A stretch of 64,000 nt of DNA from Caballeronia glathei (GCF_000698595.1 NZ_JFHC01000001.1:186001-250000), one strand, 5' to 3'; counted from the stretch's first letter, positions 1 to 9,600 are shown. The notes: generated by a model from the letters alone, not told the origin. Made by a program: numbers and translations.

Positions 1-176
1 GGCGTGAGTGGCGAGCATCGGCATGCATCGCCGGCTTAAGTTATCGTAGGGCCTCGTACGGCAATATAACCCTTGTCGCACCCACTGTCGCATACGCATT
101 TGCACCCGCATCTCGCCCGGCAAACAGCAAACGTCATACCCGGCGCCGCGCGGCCTCATGATAAGGAACGAGTAAA

Positions 177-1004
177 GTGAACGATCTCGAAACGGACGAC
201 CAGCCTGGCTTCATCGAACGCCAGGTGCGCCGTCACCGCACGGGCCAGACGGCGCTCGCATCGGACAACGTCGGCCAGGAATGGCCGGTCGCGCTCGTCT
301 TCAACGGCATCTCGCACGCGGTGATGATGTGCACGCCGCGCGATCTGGAAGCGTTCGCTGTAGGGTTTTCGGTGACGGAAGGCATCGTCGAGCGCGGCAG
401 CGACATTCACGACATCGAGGTGTTCTTCCGCGGCGACGGCGACACGTTGCCGCATGCGGAAGTGCATTTGCAGGTGGTGCAGCAGGCGTTCGCCGCGCTG
501 AAGAACAAGCGCCGCGCGCTCGCGGGACGCACGGGCTGCGGCGTGTGCGGGATCGAAAGCATCGAGCTTCTGGACCTGCTGCCCGAGCGCGTCGCCGACA
601 CGGGCTTTCTCGCGCGATTGTCCGATGACGCCATCGCCCGCGCCGCGCGCGAGCTTCCCGCGCATCAGCAACTGACGAAGCTCACGGGCGGGCTGCACGC
701 GGCCGCGTGGTGCGACGAAAGCGGCGCGGTGCGCTACGCGTTCGAGGACGTCGGCCGCCACAACGCGCTCGACAAGCTGATCGGGCACCTGATCCTCAAG
801 CGCGAGGACACGACGCAAGGTTTCGTGTTCCTGTCGAGCCGCGCGAGCTACGAGCTCGTGCGCAAGTCGGCGCGCGTCGGCGTGCCGATGGTCGTCACCA
901 TTTCCGCGCCGACGTCGCTTGCCATTGCGATCGCCAAACAGGCGAACCTGCGCCTCGTGAGCTTCGCGCGCGAAAACAGCTTCGTGGAATACGACGTGGA
1001 GTGA
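177..1004 (+). CDS. fdhD: Formate dehydrogenase accessory sulfurtransferase FdhD
   Basis: FdhD carries sulfur from the cysteine desulfurase IscS to the molybdenum or tungsten bis-MGD cofactor of formate dehydrogenase in the cytoplasm; without sulfuration the enzyme is inactive. The 275-residue product has the usual family length. The sulfur-carrying loop is visible as GCGVCG with Cys121 and Cys124, the same numbering as in E. coli FdhD. The C-terminal half has the family motif FEDVGRHNALDKLIG, which helps bind the cofactor. The start is GTG at 177, after a purine-rich AAGGAACGAG stretch. No formate dehydrogenase structural gene is next to it, so its substrate enzyme is encoded elsewhere. It is convergent with the beta-oxidation operon that follows. 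Confidence 0.95.
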   Translation: MNDLETDDQPGFIERQVRRHRTGQTALASDNVGQEWPVALVFNGISHAVMMCTPRDLEAFAVGFSVTEGIVERGSDIHDIEVFFRGDGDTLPHAEVHLQVVQQAFAALKNKRRALAGRTGCGVCGIESIELLDLLPERVADTGFLARLSDDAIARAARELPAHQQLTKLTGGLHAAAWCDESGAVRYAFEDVGRHNALDKLIGHLILKREDTTQGFVFLSSRASYELVRKSARVGVPMVVTISAPTSLAIAIAKQANLRLVSFARENSFVEYDVE

Positions 1005-1047
1005 GGGCACGCGGCGCCGGACCGCCGCCGCGCGCCTCTCGCCCGGC

Positions 1048-1812
1048 TCAGTCGAACCGGCTGAAGTCGGGCTTGCGCTTTTCGAAGAACGCCTGGAACG
1101 CCTCGCGCGCTTCCGGCGCGTTCAGCATCGGGCTGAAGTAGCCCGCCTCCTCCTCCATGCGCGCCGCGATATCGCGGACGTCGGCGTGCTTCATCAGCGC
1201 CTTGGTCACCCGCAGCGACGAAGCGGGCAGCGCCGCGAGCTTGCGGGCCTGCTCGAACGCGAACGCATCGACTTTGTCCGCATCGAGCACGCGATTCACG
1301 AAGCCCATGCTGAGCGCCTCGTTCACATCGAACGCTTCGCCGAGAAGCAGCTTTTCCGCCGCCCGCTGGTAACCGGACACGCGCGGCAAGAGGAGGCTCG
1401 ACGCCGCCTCCGGGCACAAGCCGAGCTGCACGAAGGGCAGCGAAAACTTCGCCGTCGATGCGGCGTAGACGAGGTCGCAGTGCAGCAGCATCGTCGTGCC
1501 GACGCCGACCGCCGCACCCGCCACCGCCGCCACGACCGGCTTCTGCGCGCTGCTGATGCGGCGCAGGAACTGGAACACGGGCGCGTCGGGACTCGACGCC
1601 GGCGCCTTCAGGAAGTCTTCGAGATCGTTGCCCGCGCTGAACGAGCCCCCGTTGCCGCGAATCAGCACGGCGCGCACGGCCGCGTCCTTTTCCGCTTCGA
1701 AGAAGGCGTCCGCCATCTCCTGATACATCGCCGCCGTGATCGCGTTCTTCTTGTCGGGGCGATTGAGCGCGATGGTCAGCACGCCACCGGCCCGTTCGAT
1801 GAGAATGTCCAT
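1048..1812 (-). CDS. Enoyl-CoA hydratase/isomerase family protein
   Basis: This 254-residue crotonase-family protein is the last gene of the minus-strand beta-oxidation operon. Seen: an N-terminal ALNRPDKKNAIT block, the oxyanion-hole segment GSFSAGNDLEDF, and AAVAGAAVGVGTTM, the second oxyanion-forming glycine loop. The Glu pair expected for a true hydratase is not obvious (LGLCPEAASSLLLPR), so it may act as an isomerase or hydratase on unusual acyl-CoAs. An in-frame ATG lies 63 bases further upstream (1875), but the ATG at 1812 has an AGGAGA ribosome binding site 5 bases away and starts the protein at the usual family position. It begins about 85 bases after the thiolase stop. The role in fatty acid breakdown is inferred from family and operon. 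Confidence 0.9.
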   Translation of the reverse strand: MDILIERAGGVLTIALNRPDKKNAITAAMYQEMADAFFEAEKDAAVRAVLIRGNGGSFSAGNDLEDFLKAPASSPDAPVFQFLRRISSAQKPVVAAVAGAAVGVGTTMLLHCDLVYAASTAKFSLPFVQLGLCPEAASSLLLPRVSGYQRAAEKLLLGEAFDVNEALSMGFVNRVLDADKVDAFAFEQARKLAALPASSLRVTKALMKHADVRDIAARMEEEAGYFSPMLNAPEAREAFQAFFEKRKPDFSRFD

Positions 1813-1896
1813 CCTGTCTCCTGAGTTCAACGCGGTCCGCAGGCGCGAAGGCCCGCGAACCGCCGTGCGTGTCACACCGGCCCTGAGGTCACGGTC

Positions 1897-3096
1897 TCAC
1901 AGACGCTCGATGATGCCCGCCGCGCCCATCCCGGTGCCGACGCACATCGTCACCATGCCGTACTTCAGGTTGCGCCGGCGCAGGCCGTGAACGACCGTCG
2001 ACGCGCGGATCGCGCCCGTCGCGCCGAGCGGATGCCCGAGCGCGATCGCGCCGCCGAGCGGATTGATCTTCGACGGATCGAGCCCGAGGTCCTGCGTCAC
2101 CGCCAGCGCCTGCGCGGCGAACGCCTCGTTCAGTTCGATCCAGTCGATATCGTCCTGCTTCAGGCCCGCTGCCTTCAGCGCGGCCGGAATCGCTTCTTTC
2201 GGACCAATGCCCATGATCTCCGGCGGCACGCCGCGCACGGCGAAGCTCACGAAGCGCGCGAGCGGCGTCAGGTTGAACGCCTTGAGGATCTTCTCCGACA
2301 CCACGATCAGCGCGCCCGCGCCGTCCGACGTCTGCGAGCTGTTGCCCGCCGTCACCGAGCCCTTGTTGGCGAACACCGGACGAAGCTTCGCGAGCCCTTC
2401 GATCGTCGTGTCCGCGCGCGGGCCCTCGTCGAGCCGGATCTCGCGCGCATTCACGCGCACTTCGCCCGCCGCGAGATCGGGGAAGCGCTCGTTCAGCGTG
2501 AACGCGGCGATCTCGTCGTCGAATTCGCCCGCCTGTTGCGCGGCGAGCGCCTTGCGATGCGACTCCACTGCGAACGCGTCCTGCGCTTCGCGGCTCACCT
2601 TCCAGCGCTCGGCCACCTTCTCGGCGGTCAGGCCCATGCCATAGGCAATACCGACGTTCTCGCTGCGATCGAAGATGTGCGGCGGCAGCGACGGCTTGTT
2701 GCCCATCATCGGCACCATGCTCATCGATTCGCATCCGCCCGCGATCATCACGTCCGACTCCCCGACGCGAATCCGGTCCGCCGCCATCGCGAGCGCGGTC
2801 ACGCCCGACGCGCAGAAGCGGTTCACCGTCACGCCGCCGACCGTGTTCGGCAGCCCCGCGAGCAGCGCGCCGATGCGCGCGACGTTCAGCCCCTGCTCGG
2901 CCTCGGGAATCGCGCAGCCGACGATCGCATCCTCGATCAGCGTCGTATCCAGCCCCGGCACCTGCGCGAGCGCCGAGCGGATCGCGTGGACGAGCAGCTC
3001 GTCCGGGCGCGTGTTCCTGAACACGCCGCGCGGCGCCTTGCCGATCGGCGTGCGGCTCGCGGCGACGATGTATGCATCCTGCAATTGTTTGCTCAT
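1897..3096 (-). CDS. fadA: Acetyl-CoA C-acyltransferase (3-ketoacyl-CoA thiolase)
   Basis: This 399-residue thiolase cleaves 3-ketoacyl-CoA with CoA to give acetyl-CoA and a shortened acyl-CoA, the last step of a beta-oxidation cycle. The nucleophilic cysteine is Cys95 in VNRFCASG. The C-terminal catalytic histidine lies in ALGHPLGATGA and the second cysteine in TMCVGTGMGAAG, so all catalytic residues are present. It starts 24 bases after the stop of the 3-hydroxyacyl-CoA dehydrogenase gene, so the two are probably cotranscribed and may form a trifunctional complex. It differs from the biosynthetic PhaA thiolases mainly by context; the operon argues for a degradative role. Confidence 0.93.
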   Translation of the reverse strand: MSKQLQDAYIVAASRTPIGKAPRGVFRNTRPDELLVHAIRSALAQVPGLDTTLIEDAIVGCAIPEAEQGLNVARIGALLAGLPNTVGGVTVNRFCASGVTALAMAADRIRVGESDVMIAGGCESMSMVPMMGNKPSLPPHIFDRSENVGIAYGMGLTAEKVAERWKVSREAQDAFAVESHRKALAAQQAGEFDDEIAAFTLNERFPDLAAGEVRVNAREIRLDEGPRADTTIEGLAKLRPVFANKGSVTAGNSSQTSDGAGALIVVSEKILKAFNLTPLARFVSFAVRGVPPEIMGIGPKEAIPAALKAAGLKQDDIDWIELNEAFAAQALAVTQDLGLDPSKINPLGGAIALGHPLGATGAIRASTVVHGLRRRNLKYGMVTMCVGTGMGAAGIIERL

Positions 3097-3120
3097 GTCC
3101 GACTCCTGTATCCCGCGCGC

Positions 3121-5556
3121 TCAGTTGCGAACCGGCTTGCCGGTCTGCAACATGCCCATGATCCGTTCCTGCGTCTTTTGCGTGCCGAGCAGTTCGATGA
3201 ACGCGCGGCGCTCGAGCGCCAGCAGCCATTCCTCGTCGACGAGACTGCCTGCTTCGACATCGCCGCCGCACATGCTTTCAGCGATGCGGCTCGCGATCAG
3301 GAAATCGTGCTCGCTGATGAAACGGCCGTCGCGCATGTTCACGAGCGACGCCTTGATCGTCGAAATAGCCGAGCGGCCTGCAACCGGCACCTGCTTCACC
3401 CGAAGCGGCGGACGATAGCCTGCCGCCGCCAGCGCGCGCGCTTCCTTCTTCGCGATGTCGAGCAGTTCGTGCACGTTGAAGACGATCGTGTCCGAGGGCT
3501 TCAGATAGCCCATCGCGCGGGCGTCGAGCGCGGACGCCGACACCTTCGCCATCGCCGCGTTTTCGAACGGCTTCTGGAGGAACTTGAGCAGGTCGCCGGT
3601 CGCGTTCACCGCGCTGGCCGCGTCCGCTGCGCGCAGCGCGGCTTCCTTCAGGCCGCCGCCCGCCGGCACGAGGCCCACGCCCACTTCCACGAGGCCGATG
3701 TAGCTCTCGATGTGAGCCACGCGCTTCGCCGAATGCAAGACGAGTTCGCAGCCGCCGCCGAGCGCAAGACCCGACACCGCCGACACCACCGGCACGCTCG
3801 CGTACTTCACGCGCAGCATGGTCTGCTGAAACTTCTTCACGAACGGCTCGATGCCCTTCGCGCCGCCCATCATGAACGCCGGCAGCGCTTCTTCGAGGTT
3901 CGCGCCCGCCGAGAACGGGCCGCCCGGATTGCCGAGCTTGAGCGACGCGGGCTGCCAGATCACGACGCCCTGGTAATCCTTCTCCGCGAGATCGATCGCC
4001 TGCGTGAGGCCGTCGAGCACAGACGGTCCGATCGTGTTCATCTTGCTCTTGAACGACACGATCACGACGTCGCCCTCGCCCGCGCGGTCATCGATCCATG
4101 CGCGCACCGCGTCGGTTTCAAAGAGCGTCTTGCCCCAGGTCTTCGGATCGCTGCGGGTCTCGCCTGCGAGGGGCGCGCGGAACACCTGCTTTTCGTAGAC
4201 CGGCAAATCGGAGCGCGGCACGAACTTGCGCGCCTGCGGCGACCACGATCCTTCGGCCGCGTGTACGCCGCCCTTTTCCGCGACGGCACCGTCGAACACC
4301 CATGCAGGCAGCGGCGCTCTGGAAAGCGCCTTGCCCGCCTCGATGTCTTCCTGCACCCACTTCGCGACCTGCTGCCAGCCGGCCGTTTGCCAGCCTTCGA
4401 ACGGACCTTCGTTCCAGCCGAAGCCCCAGCGGATCGCCAGATCGACGTCGCGGGCATTGTCCGCGATCGATTCGAGATGCACGCCGATGTAATGGAACAC
4501 ATCGCGGAAAATCGCCCACAGGAACTGCGCCTGAGGATGCTCCGTTTCGCGCAGCAGCTTGAGGCGCTCGGCGGGCGGGCGCTTCAGAATGCGGCCGACG
4601 AGTTCATCGGCTTTCGCGCCGCTCTCGACGTACTGGCCCGTCTTCGGGTCGAGCACCTTGATCGCCTTGCCGTCCTTCCGGTAGAAGCCCGCGCCGGTCT
4701 TCTGCCCGAGCGCGCCCTGCTTCACCAGTCCGGCGAGCACGGCGGGCGTCTCGTAGACGGGGAAGAACGGGTCGCCGGCGAGGTTGTCCTGCATCGTCCT
4801 GATGACATGCGCCATCGTGTCGAGGCCGACCACGTCGGCCGTGCGGAACGTCGCCGACTTCGCGCGGCCGAGGCGGGAGCCGGTCAGGTCGTCCACTTCG
4901 TCAAAGCGCAGGCCGAACTTCTGCGCCTCGGCGACCACCGCGAGAATCGAGAAGATGCCGACGCGGTTCGCGATGAAGTTCGGCGTGTCCTTCGCGCGCA
5001 CGACGCCCTTGCCGACCACGCTCGTCAGAAACGTCTCGAGCTGGTCGAGGATGTCCGCACGCGTGGCAACGGTCGGAATCAGCTCGACCAGATGCATGTA
5101 GCGCGGCGGATTGAAGAAGTGAACGCCGCAGAAACGCGCCTTCAGTTCGTCGGAAAAACCGTTCGACAGTTCGGTGATCGACAGGCCCGACGTGTTGGTG
5201 GCGAAAATCGCGTGCTCGGCGATGAACGGCGACACCTTCGCGTACAGATCGTGTTTCCAGTCCATGCGCTCGGCGATCGCCTCGATCACGAGATCGCACT
5301 CCCTGAGCTTTTCGATCTCGTCGTCGTAGTTGGCGGGCTCGATGTACTGCGCGTCTTCCTTCACGCCGAACGGCGCGGGAGAGAGCTTCTTCAGGTTCTC
5401 GATGGCCTTCGCCGCAATGCCGTTCTTCGGGCCTTCCTTCGCGGGCAGGTCGAACAGCAGGACCGGCACACGCGCGTTGACGAGGTGCGCCGCGATCTGC
5501 GCGCCCATCACGCCAGCGCCGAGCACGGCAACCTTGGCGATTTTCAGATTGCTCAC
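3121..5556 (-). CDS. 3-hydroxyacyl-CoA dehydrogenase/enoyl-CoA hydratase (FadN-type)
   Basis: This 811-residue bifunctional enzyme hydrates enoyl-CoA and oxidises L-3-hydroxyacyl-CoA with NAD. The N-terminus has a Rossmann dinucleotide motif (VLGAGVMGAQIA, about residues 9-20). The two 3HCDH domains follow, with NTSGLS and HFFNPP motifs. A crotonase domain fills roughly residues 470-700 (FSAGANLEEA; SGLALGGGCELVLHS; GLVEVGVGLVPAGGG, which contains the catalytic Glu). The dehydrogenase-first order is that of Bacillus FadN and its actinobacterial and betaproteobacterial relatives. It is opposite to E. coli FadB, which begins with the hydratase. It lies between the acyl-CoA dehydrogenase and thiolase genes of the operon. 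Confidence 0.93.
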   Translation of the reverse strand: MSNLKIAKVAVLGAGVMGAQIAAHLVNARVPVLLFDLPAKEGPKNGIAAKAIENLKKLSPAPFGVKEDAQYIEPANYDDEIEKLRECDLVIEAIAERMDWKHDLYAKVSPFIAEHAIFATNTSGLSITELSNGFSDELKARFCGVHFFNPPRYMHLVELIPTVATRADILDQLETFLTSVVGKGVVRAKDTPNFIANRVGIFSILAVVAEAQKFGLRFDEVDDLTGSRLGRAKSATFRTADVVGLDTMAHVIRTMQDNLAGDPFFPVYETPAVLAGLVKQGALGQKTGAGFYRKDGKAIKVLDPKTGQYVESGAKADELVGRILKRPPAERLKLLRETEHPQAQFLWAIFRDVFHYIGVHLESIADNARDVDLAIRWGFGWNEGPFEGWQTAGWQQVAKWVQEDIEAGKALSRAPLPAWVFDGAVAEKGGVHAAEGSWSPQARKFVPRSDLPVYEKQVFRAPLAGETRSDPKTWGKTLFETDAVRAWIDDRAGEGDVVIVSFKSKMNTIGPSVLDGLTQAIDLAEKDYQGVVIWQPASLKLGNPGGPFSAGANLEEALPAFMMGGAKGIEPFVKKFQQTMLRVKYASVPVVSAVSGLALGGGCELVLHSAKRVAHIESYIGLVEVGVGLVPAGGGLKEAALRAADAASAVNATGDLLKFLQKPFENAAMAKVSASALDARAMGYLKPSDTIVFNVHELLDIAKKEARALAAAGYRPPLRVKQVPVAGRSAISTIKASLVNMRDGRFISEHDFLIASRIAESMCGGDVEAGSLVDEEWLLALERRAFIELLGTQKTQERIMGMLQTGKPVRN

Positions 5557-5656
5557 GTTTTGTCTCCGGGGTATTGATTCGATACGCTTCGCGGGAAGCG
5601 GCTTGAGAGGTCCGCGCGCCGCCTCCTGCCTCGAAGAAGCGGCGCTTGCTGGACGC

Positions 5657-7444
5657 TCAGAACAGCGCTTCGTCGTATTCCATCAGCGTCTTCGATCCGG
5701 CGCGCGCGGCGCGGATCGTCGATGCCGTTTCGGGCAGGAGCCTGGCGAAGTAGAAGCGCGCGGTGGCGAGCTTCGCCGGGTAGAACGGATCACCCTCGGC
5801 CTGCCTGTCGAGCGCGACGCGCGCCATGCGGGCCCAGAAGTACGAGAACACCAGATGCCCGACCGTTCGCAGATACGGCACCGCGGCCGCACCGACTTCG
5901 TCGGGGTTCTGCATCGCCTTCATGCCGATTTCCATCGTCAGCTTCTGCACCTTGTCGCCGATATCCGCGAGCGGATTGATGAACTCCTGCATCTCCGGCT
6001 TCACGCCTTCGGCCTCGACGAAATCCTGCACGAGCTTGCCGAACTTCTTCAGCTTCGTGCCCATGTCGCCGAGAATCTTGCGCCCGAGCAGATCGAGCGC
6101 CTGGATCGAGTTGGTGCCCTCGTAGATCATGTTGATGCGCGCGTCGCGCACGTACTGCTCCATCCCCCACTCGGAGATAAAGCCATGGCCGCCGTAGATC
6201 TGCATGCCCATGTTGGTGCCTTCGAACGCGTTGTCCGTGAGGAAGGCCTTGATGACCGGCGTGAGCAGCGCGACAAAGTCGGCGGCATCGCGGCGCACGG
6301 ATTCGTCGGCGTGCGACAGTTCGCGGTCGATGTTGAGCGCGGCCCAGTACGTGAACGCGCGGCCGGCTTCGGCGTAGGCCTTCTGCGTGAGCAGCATGCG
6401 GCGCACGTCCGGATGCACGATGATCGGATCGGCCGCCTTCTCCGGCGCCTTCGGGCCGGTCAGCGCGCGCATCTGCAGGCGCTCCTTCGCGTACTGCAGC
6501 GAATTCTGATACGCGACTTCGGTGAGGCCCAGCCCCTGCATGCCGACGCCCAAGCGCGCCGCGTTCATCATGACGAACATCGCGTTCAGGCCCTTGTTCG
6601 CCTCGCCGACGAGCCAGCCCTTCGCATCGTCGAGATTGATGACGCAGGTCGAATTGCCGTGGATGCCCATCTTGTGCTCGATGGAGCCGCATTTCACGCC
6701 GTTGCGCGCGCCGGGTTCGCCGGATTCCGTCGGGACGAACTTCGGCACGATGAAAAGGGAAATGCCCTTGGTGCCCTCGGGGGCGCCCGGCAGTCGCGCG
6801 AGCACGAGGTGGACGATGTTTTCGGCCAGATCGTGCTCGCCGCTCGAGATGAAGATCTTGGTGCCGGTGATGGAGTAGGAGCCGTCCGCGTTCGGCTCGG
6901 CCTTCGTGCGCAGGATGCCAAGGTCGGTGCCGCAATGCGGCTCGGTCAGGCACATCGTGCCGGTCCAGACGCCCGAGACGAGCTTCGGCAGATACACCGT
7001 CTTTTGCTCCGGCGTGCCGTGCGCGTGCAGGCATTCGTACGCGCCGTGCGAGAGGCCGGGGTACATCGTCCAGGCCTGGTTCGCCGAGTTCAGCATCTCG
7101 AACATCGCGTTGTTCACGAAGATCGGCAGGCCCTGGCCGCCGAATTCCGGATCGCAGCCGAGCGCGGGCCACCCGGCCTCGACGTACTGCCGGTACGCCT
7201 CCTTGAAGCCCGTGGGCGTGCGCACGACGCCATCGCCTTCATAGGTGCAGCCTTCCTGGTCGCCGATCTGGTTCAGCGGGAACAGGACTTCGGAGCAGAA
7301 CTTGCCGGCTTCCTCCAGCACGTGATTGATGGTGTCGGCGTCGAGGTCGGCATGCTTCGGCATGTTCTTGAGTTCGGCTTCGACGTTGAGCACTTCGTGC
7401 AACACGAATTGCATATCGCGCAGCGGCGCGGCGTACTGTCCCAT
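5657..7444 (-). CDS. Acyl-CoA dehydrogenase, long-chain type with C-terminal extension
   Basis: This 595-residue flavoenzyme introduces the trans-2 double bond into acyl-CoA and passes electrons to ETF. Seen: the FAD/substrate signature CLTEPHCGTDLG, the second signature ITGTKIFISSGEHD, and the catalytic Glu in MIYEGTNSIQALDLLG. About 130 residues follow that motif, as in the betaproteobacterial FadE2-like enzymes that carry a DUF1974/AcylCoA_DH C-terminal domain. The N-terminal segment (MGQYAAPLRDMQFVL) is the conserved start of this subfamily. It is the first enzyme gene of the operon, 64 bases after the TetR stop. The chain-length preference cannot be read from the sequence. Confidence 0.92.
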   Translation of the reverse strand: MGQYAAPLRDMQFVLHEVLNVEAELKNMPKHADLDADTINHVLEEAGKFCSEVLFPLNQIGDQEGCTYEGDGVVRTPTGFKEAYRQYVEAGWPALGCDPEFGGQGLPIFVNNAMFEMLNSANQAWTMYPGLSHGAYECLHAHGTPEQKTVYLPKLVSGVWTGTMCLTEPHCGTDLGILRTKAEPNADGSYSITGTKIFISSGEHDLAENIVHLVLARLPGAPEGTKGISLFIVPKFVPTESGEPGARNGVKCGSIEHKMGIHGNSTCVINLDDAKGWLVGEANKGLNAMFVMMNAARLGVGMQGLGLTEVAYQNSLQYAKERLQMRALTGPKAPEKAADPIIVHPDVRRMLLTQKAYAEAGRAFTYWAALNIDRELSHADESVRRDAADFVALLTPVIKAFLTDNAFEGTNMGMQIYGGHGFISEWGMEQYVRDARINMIYEGTNSIQALDLLGRKILGDMGTKLKKFGKLVQDFVEAEGVKPEMQEFINPLADIGDKVQKLTMEIGMKAMQNPDEVGAAAVPYLRTVGHLVFSYFWARMARVALDRQAEGDPFYPAKLATARFYFARLLPETASTIRAARAGSKTLMEYDEALF

Positions 7445-7508
7445 GAGTCTCTCCAGTGTTCAAACTTGCGCCGCGCGCCGCCGCCGAACCCGGGTTCCAT
7501 CGGCGCCG

Positions 7509-8108
7509 CTAACGGCTTTCGCTCTGATACGAAACAATCGTTTTTTCCAGCGCGTCCCTCGTGAGCTGCACGGCATCCGGCAAGTGCAGGAAGCGGGCGT
7601 CGTGATGCAGGCCGAGCGTGAAGCTGTACAGCTCGAAAAGCATCAGCGCCGGATCCGTGTCGGCCTTCAGGTGCCCTTCGTCCTTCGACTGCTGGATCGC
7701 GCGCAGCAGCGCCTCCCGCCACATCGTCACGCTGTGCACGAGTTGCTCGCGCACCGCGCTCGCCGCGCGGTCGTCGTATTCGACCGCGCCGCTGATATAG
7801 ATACAGCCCGTCGTCACTTCCTGAATGCGCTTCTCCATCCAGCGGTTCATCATCGAGCGCAAACGCGGCAGGCCCCGCCCCTCGCGCAGACTCGGGAAGA
7901 ACACCTCGTCTTCGAAACGACGGTGATACTCGCGCACGACTTCCACCTGCAAATCCTCGCGCGACCCGAAATGCGCAAACACGCCACTTTTGCTCATCTG
8001 CATCCGCTCGGCCAGCAGGCCGATGGTCAGTCCTTCGAGCCCGTCCCGGCTCGCGAGGTCCAGTGCTGCATCGAGAATCGCGACTCGCGTCTGTTCGCCT
8101 TTTCGCAT
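7509..8108 (-). CDS. TetR/AcrR family transcriptional regulator of beta-oxidation operon
   Basis: This is a TetR-family repressor of 199 residues. The N-terminal helix-turn-helix is seen as RDGLEGLTIGLLAERMQMSKSG with the following HFGSREDL, typical of the family. The C-terminal ligand-binding half is helical. The ATG at 8108 follows GGTAGGGATC and gives the usual short MRKGEQTR start; an ATG at 8129 would add seven residues. The gene is the first of the row leading into acyl-CoA dehydrogenase. An inverted repeat surrounds a good -10 hexamer just upstream, so it probably represses its own operon and responds to an acyl-CoA. The ligand is inference. Confidence 0.88.
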   Translation of the reverse strand: MRKGEQTRVAILDAALDLASRDGLEGLTIGLLAERMQMSKSGVFAHFGSREDLQVEVVREYHRRFEDEVFFPSLREGRGLPRLRSMMNRWMEKRIQEVTTGCIYISGAVEYDDRAASAVREQLVHSVTMWREALLRAIQQSKDEGHLKADTDPALMLFELYSFTLGLHHDARFLHLPDAVQLTRDALEKTIVSYQSESR

Positions 8109-8146
8109 GATGATCCCTACCGTTCTCATGTGACCAGATAAAATCG

Positions 8147-8177
8147 AACGGCCGTACTATTATTGTAGCCGGCCGTT
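8147..8177 (-). promoter_or_regulatory. Candidate TetR operator overlapping the beta-oxidation promoter
   Basis: An inverted repeat with 8-base arms (AACGGCCG at 8147-8154 and CGGCCGTT at 8170-8177) lies about 40 bases before the TetR start. On the minus strand a TACAAT hexamer (8167-8162) sits between the arms and would serve as the -10 element. A repressor bound here would block RNA polymerase. The palindrome is seen; its use as an operator is inference. Confidence 0.5.
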
Positions 8178-8322
8178 AATGAAACAAGCTATTTATTAGA
8201 AATGGGTTTCTAACCGGTGCTGCGCATCAATAGGACAGTGCCCAAAGCCGCCCGCGTTCATTGTCCCTTTTAATTTGCAAGCTGCCTGTCGGGGCCTCCC
8301 CGGGTTCCCATATTGTGCAAAG

Positions 8323-9600
8323 TCAGTCGTACTGGCCGATCGTGAGCATCTTCATCATCATTCGGTAGGTGTTGTAGGCGAGCCAATTAAGTATTCGCTC
8401 ACCGAACGGACGGGCCGCGTAGTGCTTGGCGTCGATGGCGCGTGCGTCCTCGAAGGCCGTCATGATGGCGTCGCGCAGGGACGCGATCTCGCGGTGATTG
8501 ACGATCACCATGTTGGCTTCGTTGTTGAGCACGAGGCTCAACGCATCGAGATTCGACGAACCGACCGTCGCCCAGTCGGAGTCCACGACCGCCACCTTGC
8601 CGTGAAGCATCGTCTTTTCGTATTCGGCGATCCGCACGCCGTGCTTGAGCAGGTTGTCGTAGAGAAAGGGCGTGGCGTAGTCGAGTGCGACGAACTCCTT
8701 GCGTCCGATCACGAGGCTCACGCGCACGCCGCGTCGCGCCGCGTGCACGAGCGCGCGGCGCAGCTTGCGCCCCGGCATGAAATACGGATTGGCGAGCAGG
8801 ACTTCGTTTTCGGCGTGGGCGATCGCCCGCAGGTACGCCTTTTCGATCGCGCGCCGGTTGATCAGGTTGTCGCGCGCGACGAACGCGACGCACGGCTTGT
8901 CCACCGCGTGAATGTCGCCCTGCCGGGCCCGCCGCTTCGCGCGGGCAAAGCGCCACGCGGCGCGGCGCGTGGGGCCGGGCTGCGGCTCGCAGCCCGGCTG
9001 CGGCGGCTGAGGCGGCTTCACGCCGAGGCGAATCCGCTGCCATTGCACGTCGAACGCTTCGCGCACGTCCGCCACCACCGGCCCTTTCACCTCGACCGCG
9101 AAATCCCAGCGCGGCTGGTCCAGATGAACGCCGTTCTGGTCGAAGTCGTCGACGATGTTGATGCCGCCGCAGAACGCGTAGGTATCGTCGATCACGGCGA
9201 GCTTGCGGTGCGTGCGCGAAAACCCGAGCGCTCCGAACAGATGCGGGTTGTAGATGCGATGCTCGACGCCCGCTTCCCGCCACTCGTCAAACATCGGAAG
9301 ATTGCGCGCGGTGCCGATGCCGTCGGTGATCACGCGCACGCGCACGCCCCGCTTCACCGCGCGCGTGAGCGCTTCCGAGACCGCGCGTCCGAGGTCGTCG
9401 TTGCTGAAGATATAGGTTTCGAGCGTGACGGCGTGGCGGGCGGCGTCAATGCGCTCGAGCAGCGCCGGAAAGAATTCGACGCCGCAATTGAAAAGCCGCA
9501 CCTCGTTGCCGATGGTGAAGCACAGGCGCGACGGCCGGCGTCCGGAAAAAACAACTGCCCGCAGGCGCGCGAACCGGCGTCGCTGCCCAAAACCGATCAT
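8323..9600 (-). CDS. clsB: Phospholipase D family cardiolipin synthase (ClsB-type)
   Basis: This 425-residue phospholipase-D superfamily protein probably makes cardiolipin from phosphatidylglycerol and a second phospholipid at the inner membrane. Both HKD motifs are complete: HRKLAVIDD with His131 and Lys133, and HGKVAVVDSD near residue 330. Each is followed by a glycine/serine-Asn segment (GGINI; GSSNLD). There are no long N-terminal transmembrane helices, which fits ClsB rather than ClsA. A basic proline-rich insert of about 40 residues lies between the two halves. Its start overlaps the stop of the upstream nudB gene in an ATGA, so the two are translationally coupled. Confidence 0.88.
   Translation of the reverse strand: MIGFGQRRRFARLRAVVFSGRRPSRLCFTIGNEVRLFNCGVEFFPALLERIDAARHAVTLETYIFSNDDLGRAVSEALTRAVKRGVRVRVITDGIGTARNLPMFDEWREAGVEHRIYNPHLFGALGFSRTHRKLAVIDDTYAFCGGINIVDDFDQNGVHLDQPRWDFAVEVKGPVVADVREAFDVQWQRIRLGVKPPQPPQPGCEPQPGPTRRAAWRFARAKRRARQGDIHAVDKPCVAFVARDNLINRRAIEKAYLRAIAHAENEVLLANPYFMPGRKLRRALVHAARRGVRVSLVIGRKEFVALDYATPFLYDNLLKHGVRIAEYEKTMLHGKVAVVDSDWATVGSSNLDALSLVLNNEANMVIVNHREIASLRDAIMTAFEDARAIDAKHYAARPFGERILNWLAYNTYRMMMKMLTIGQYD

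Noticed and set aside
1987-5577. Open frame of nearly 1200 codons on the plus strand
   Set aside because: It is antisense to the thiolase and FadN-type genes, is rich in Arg/His/Asp from GC-biased codons read backwards, and shows no domain. It is a codon-bias shadow.
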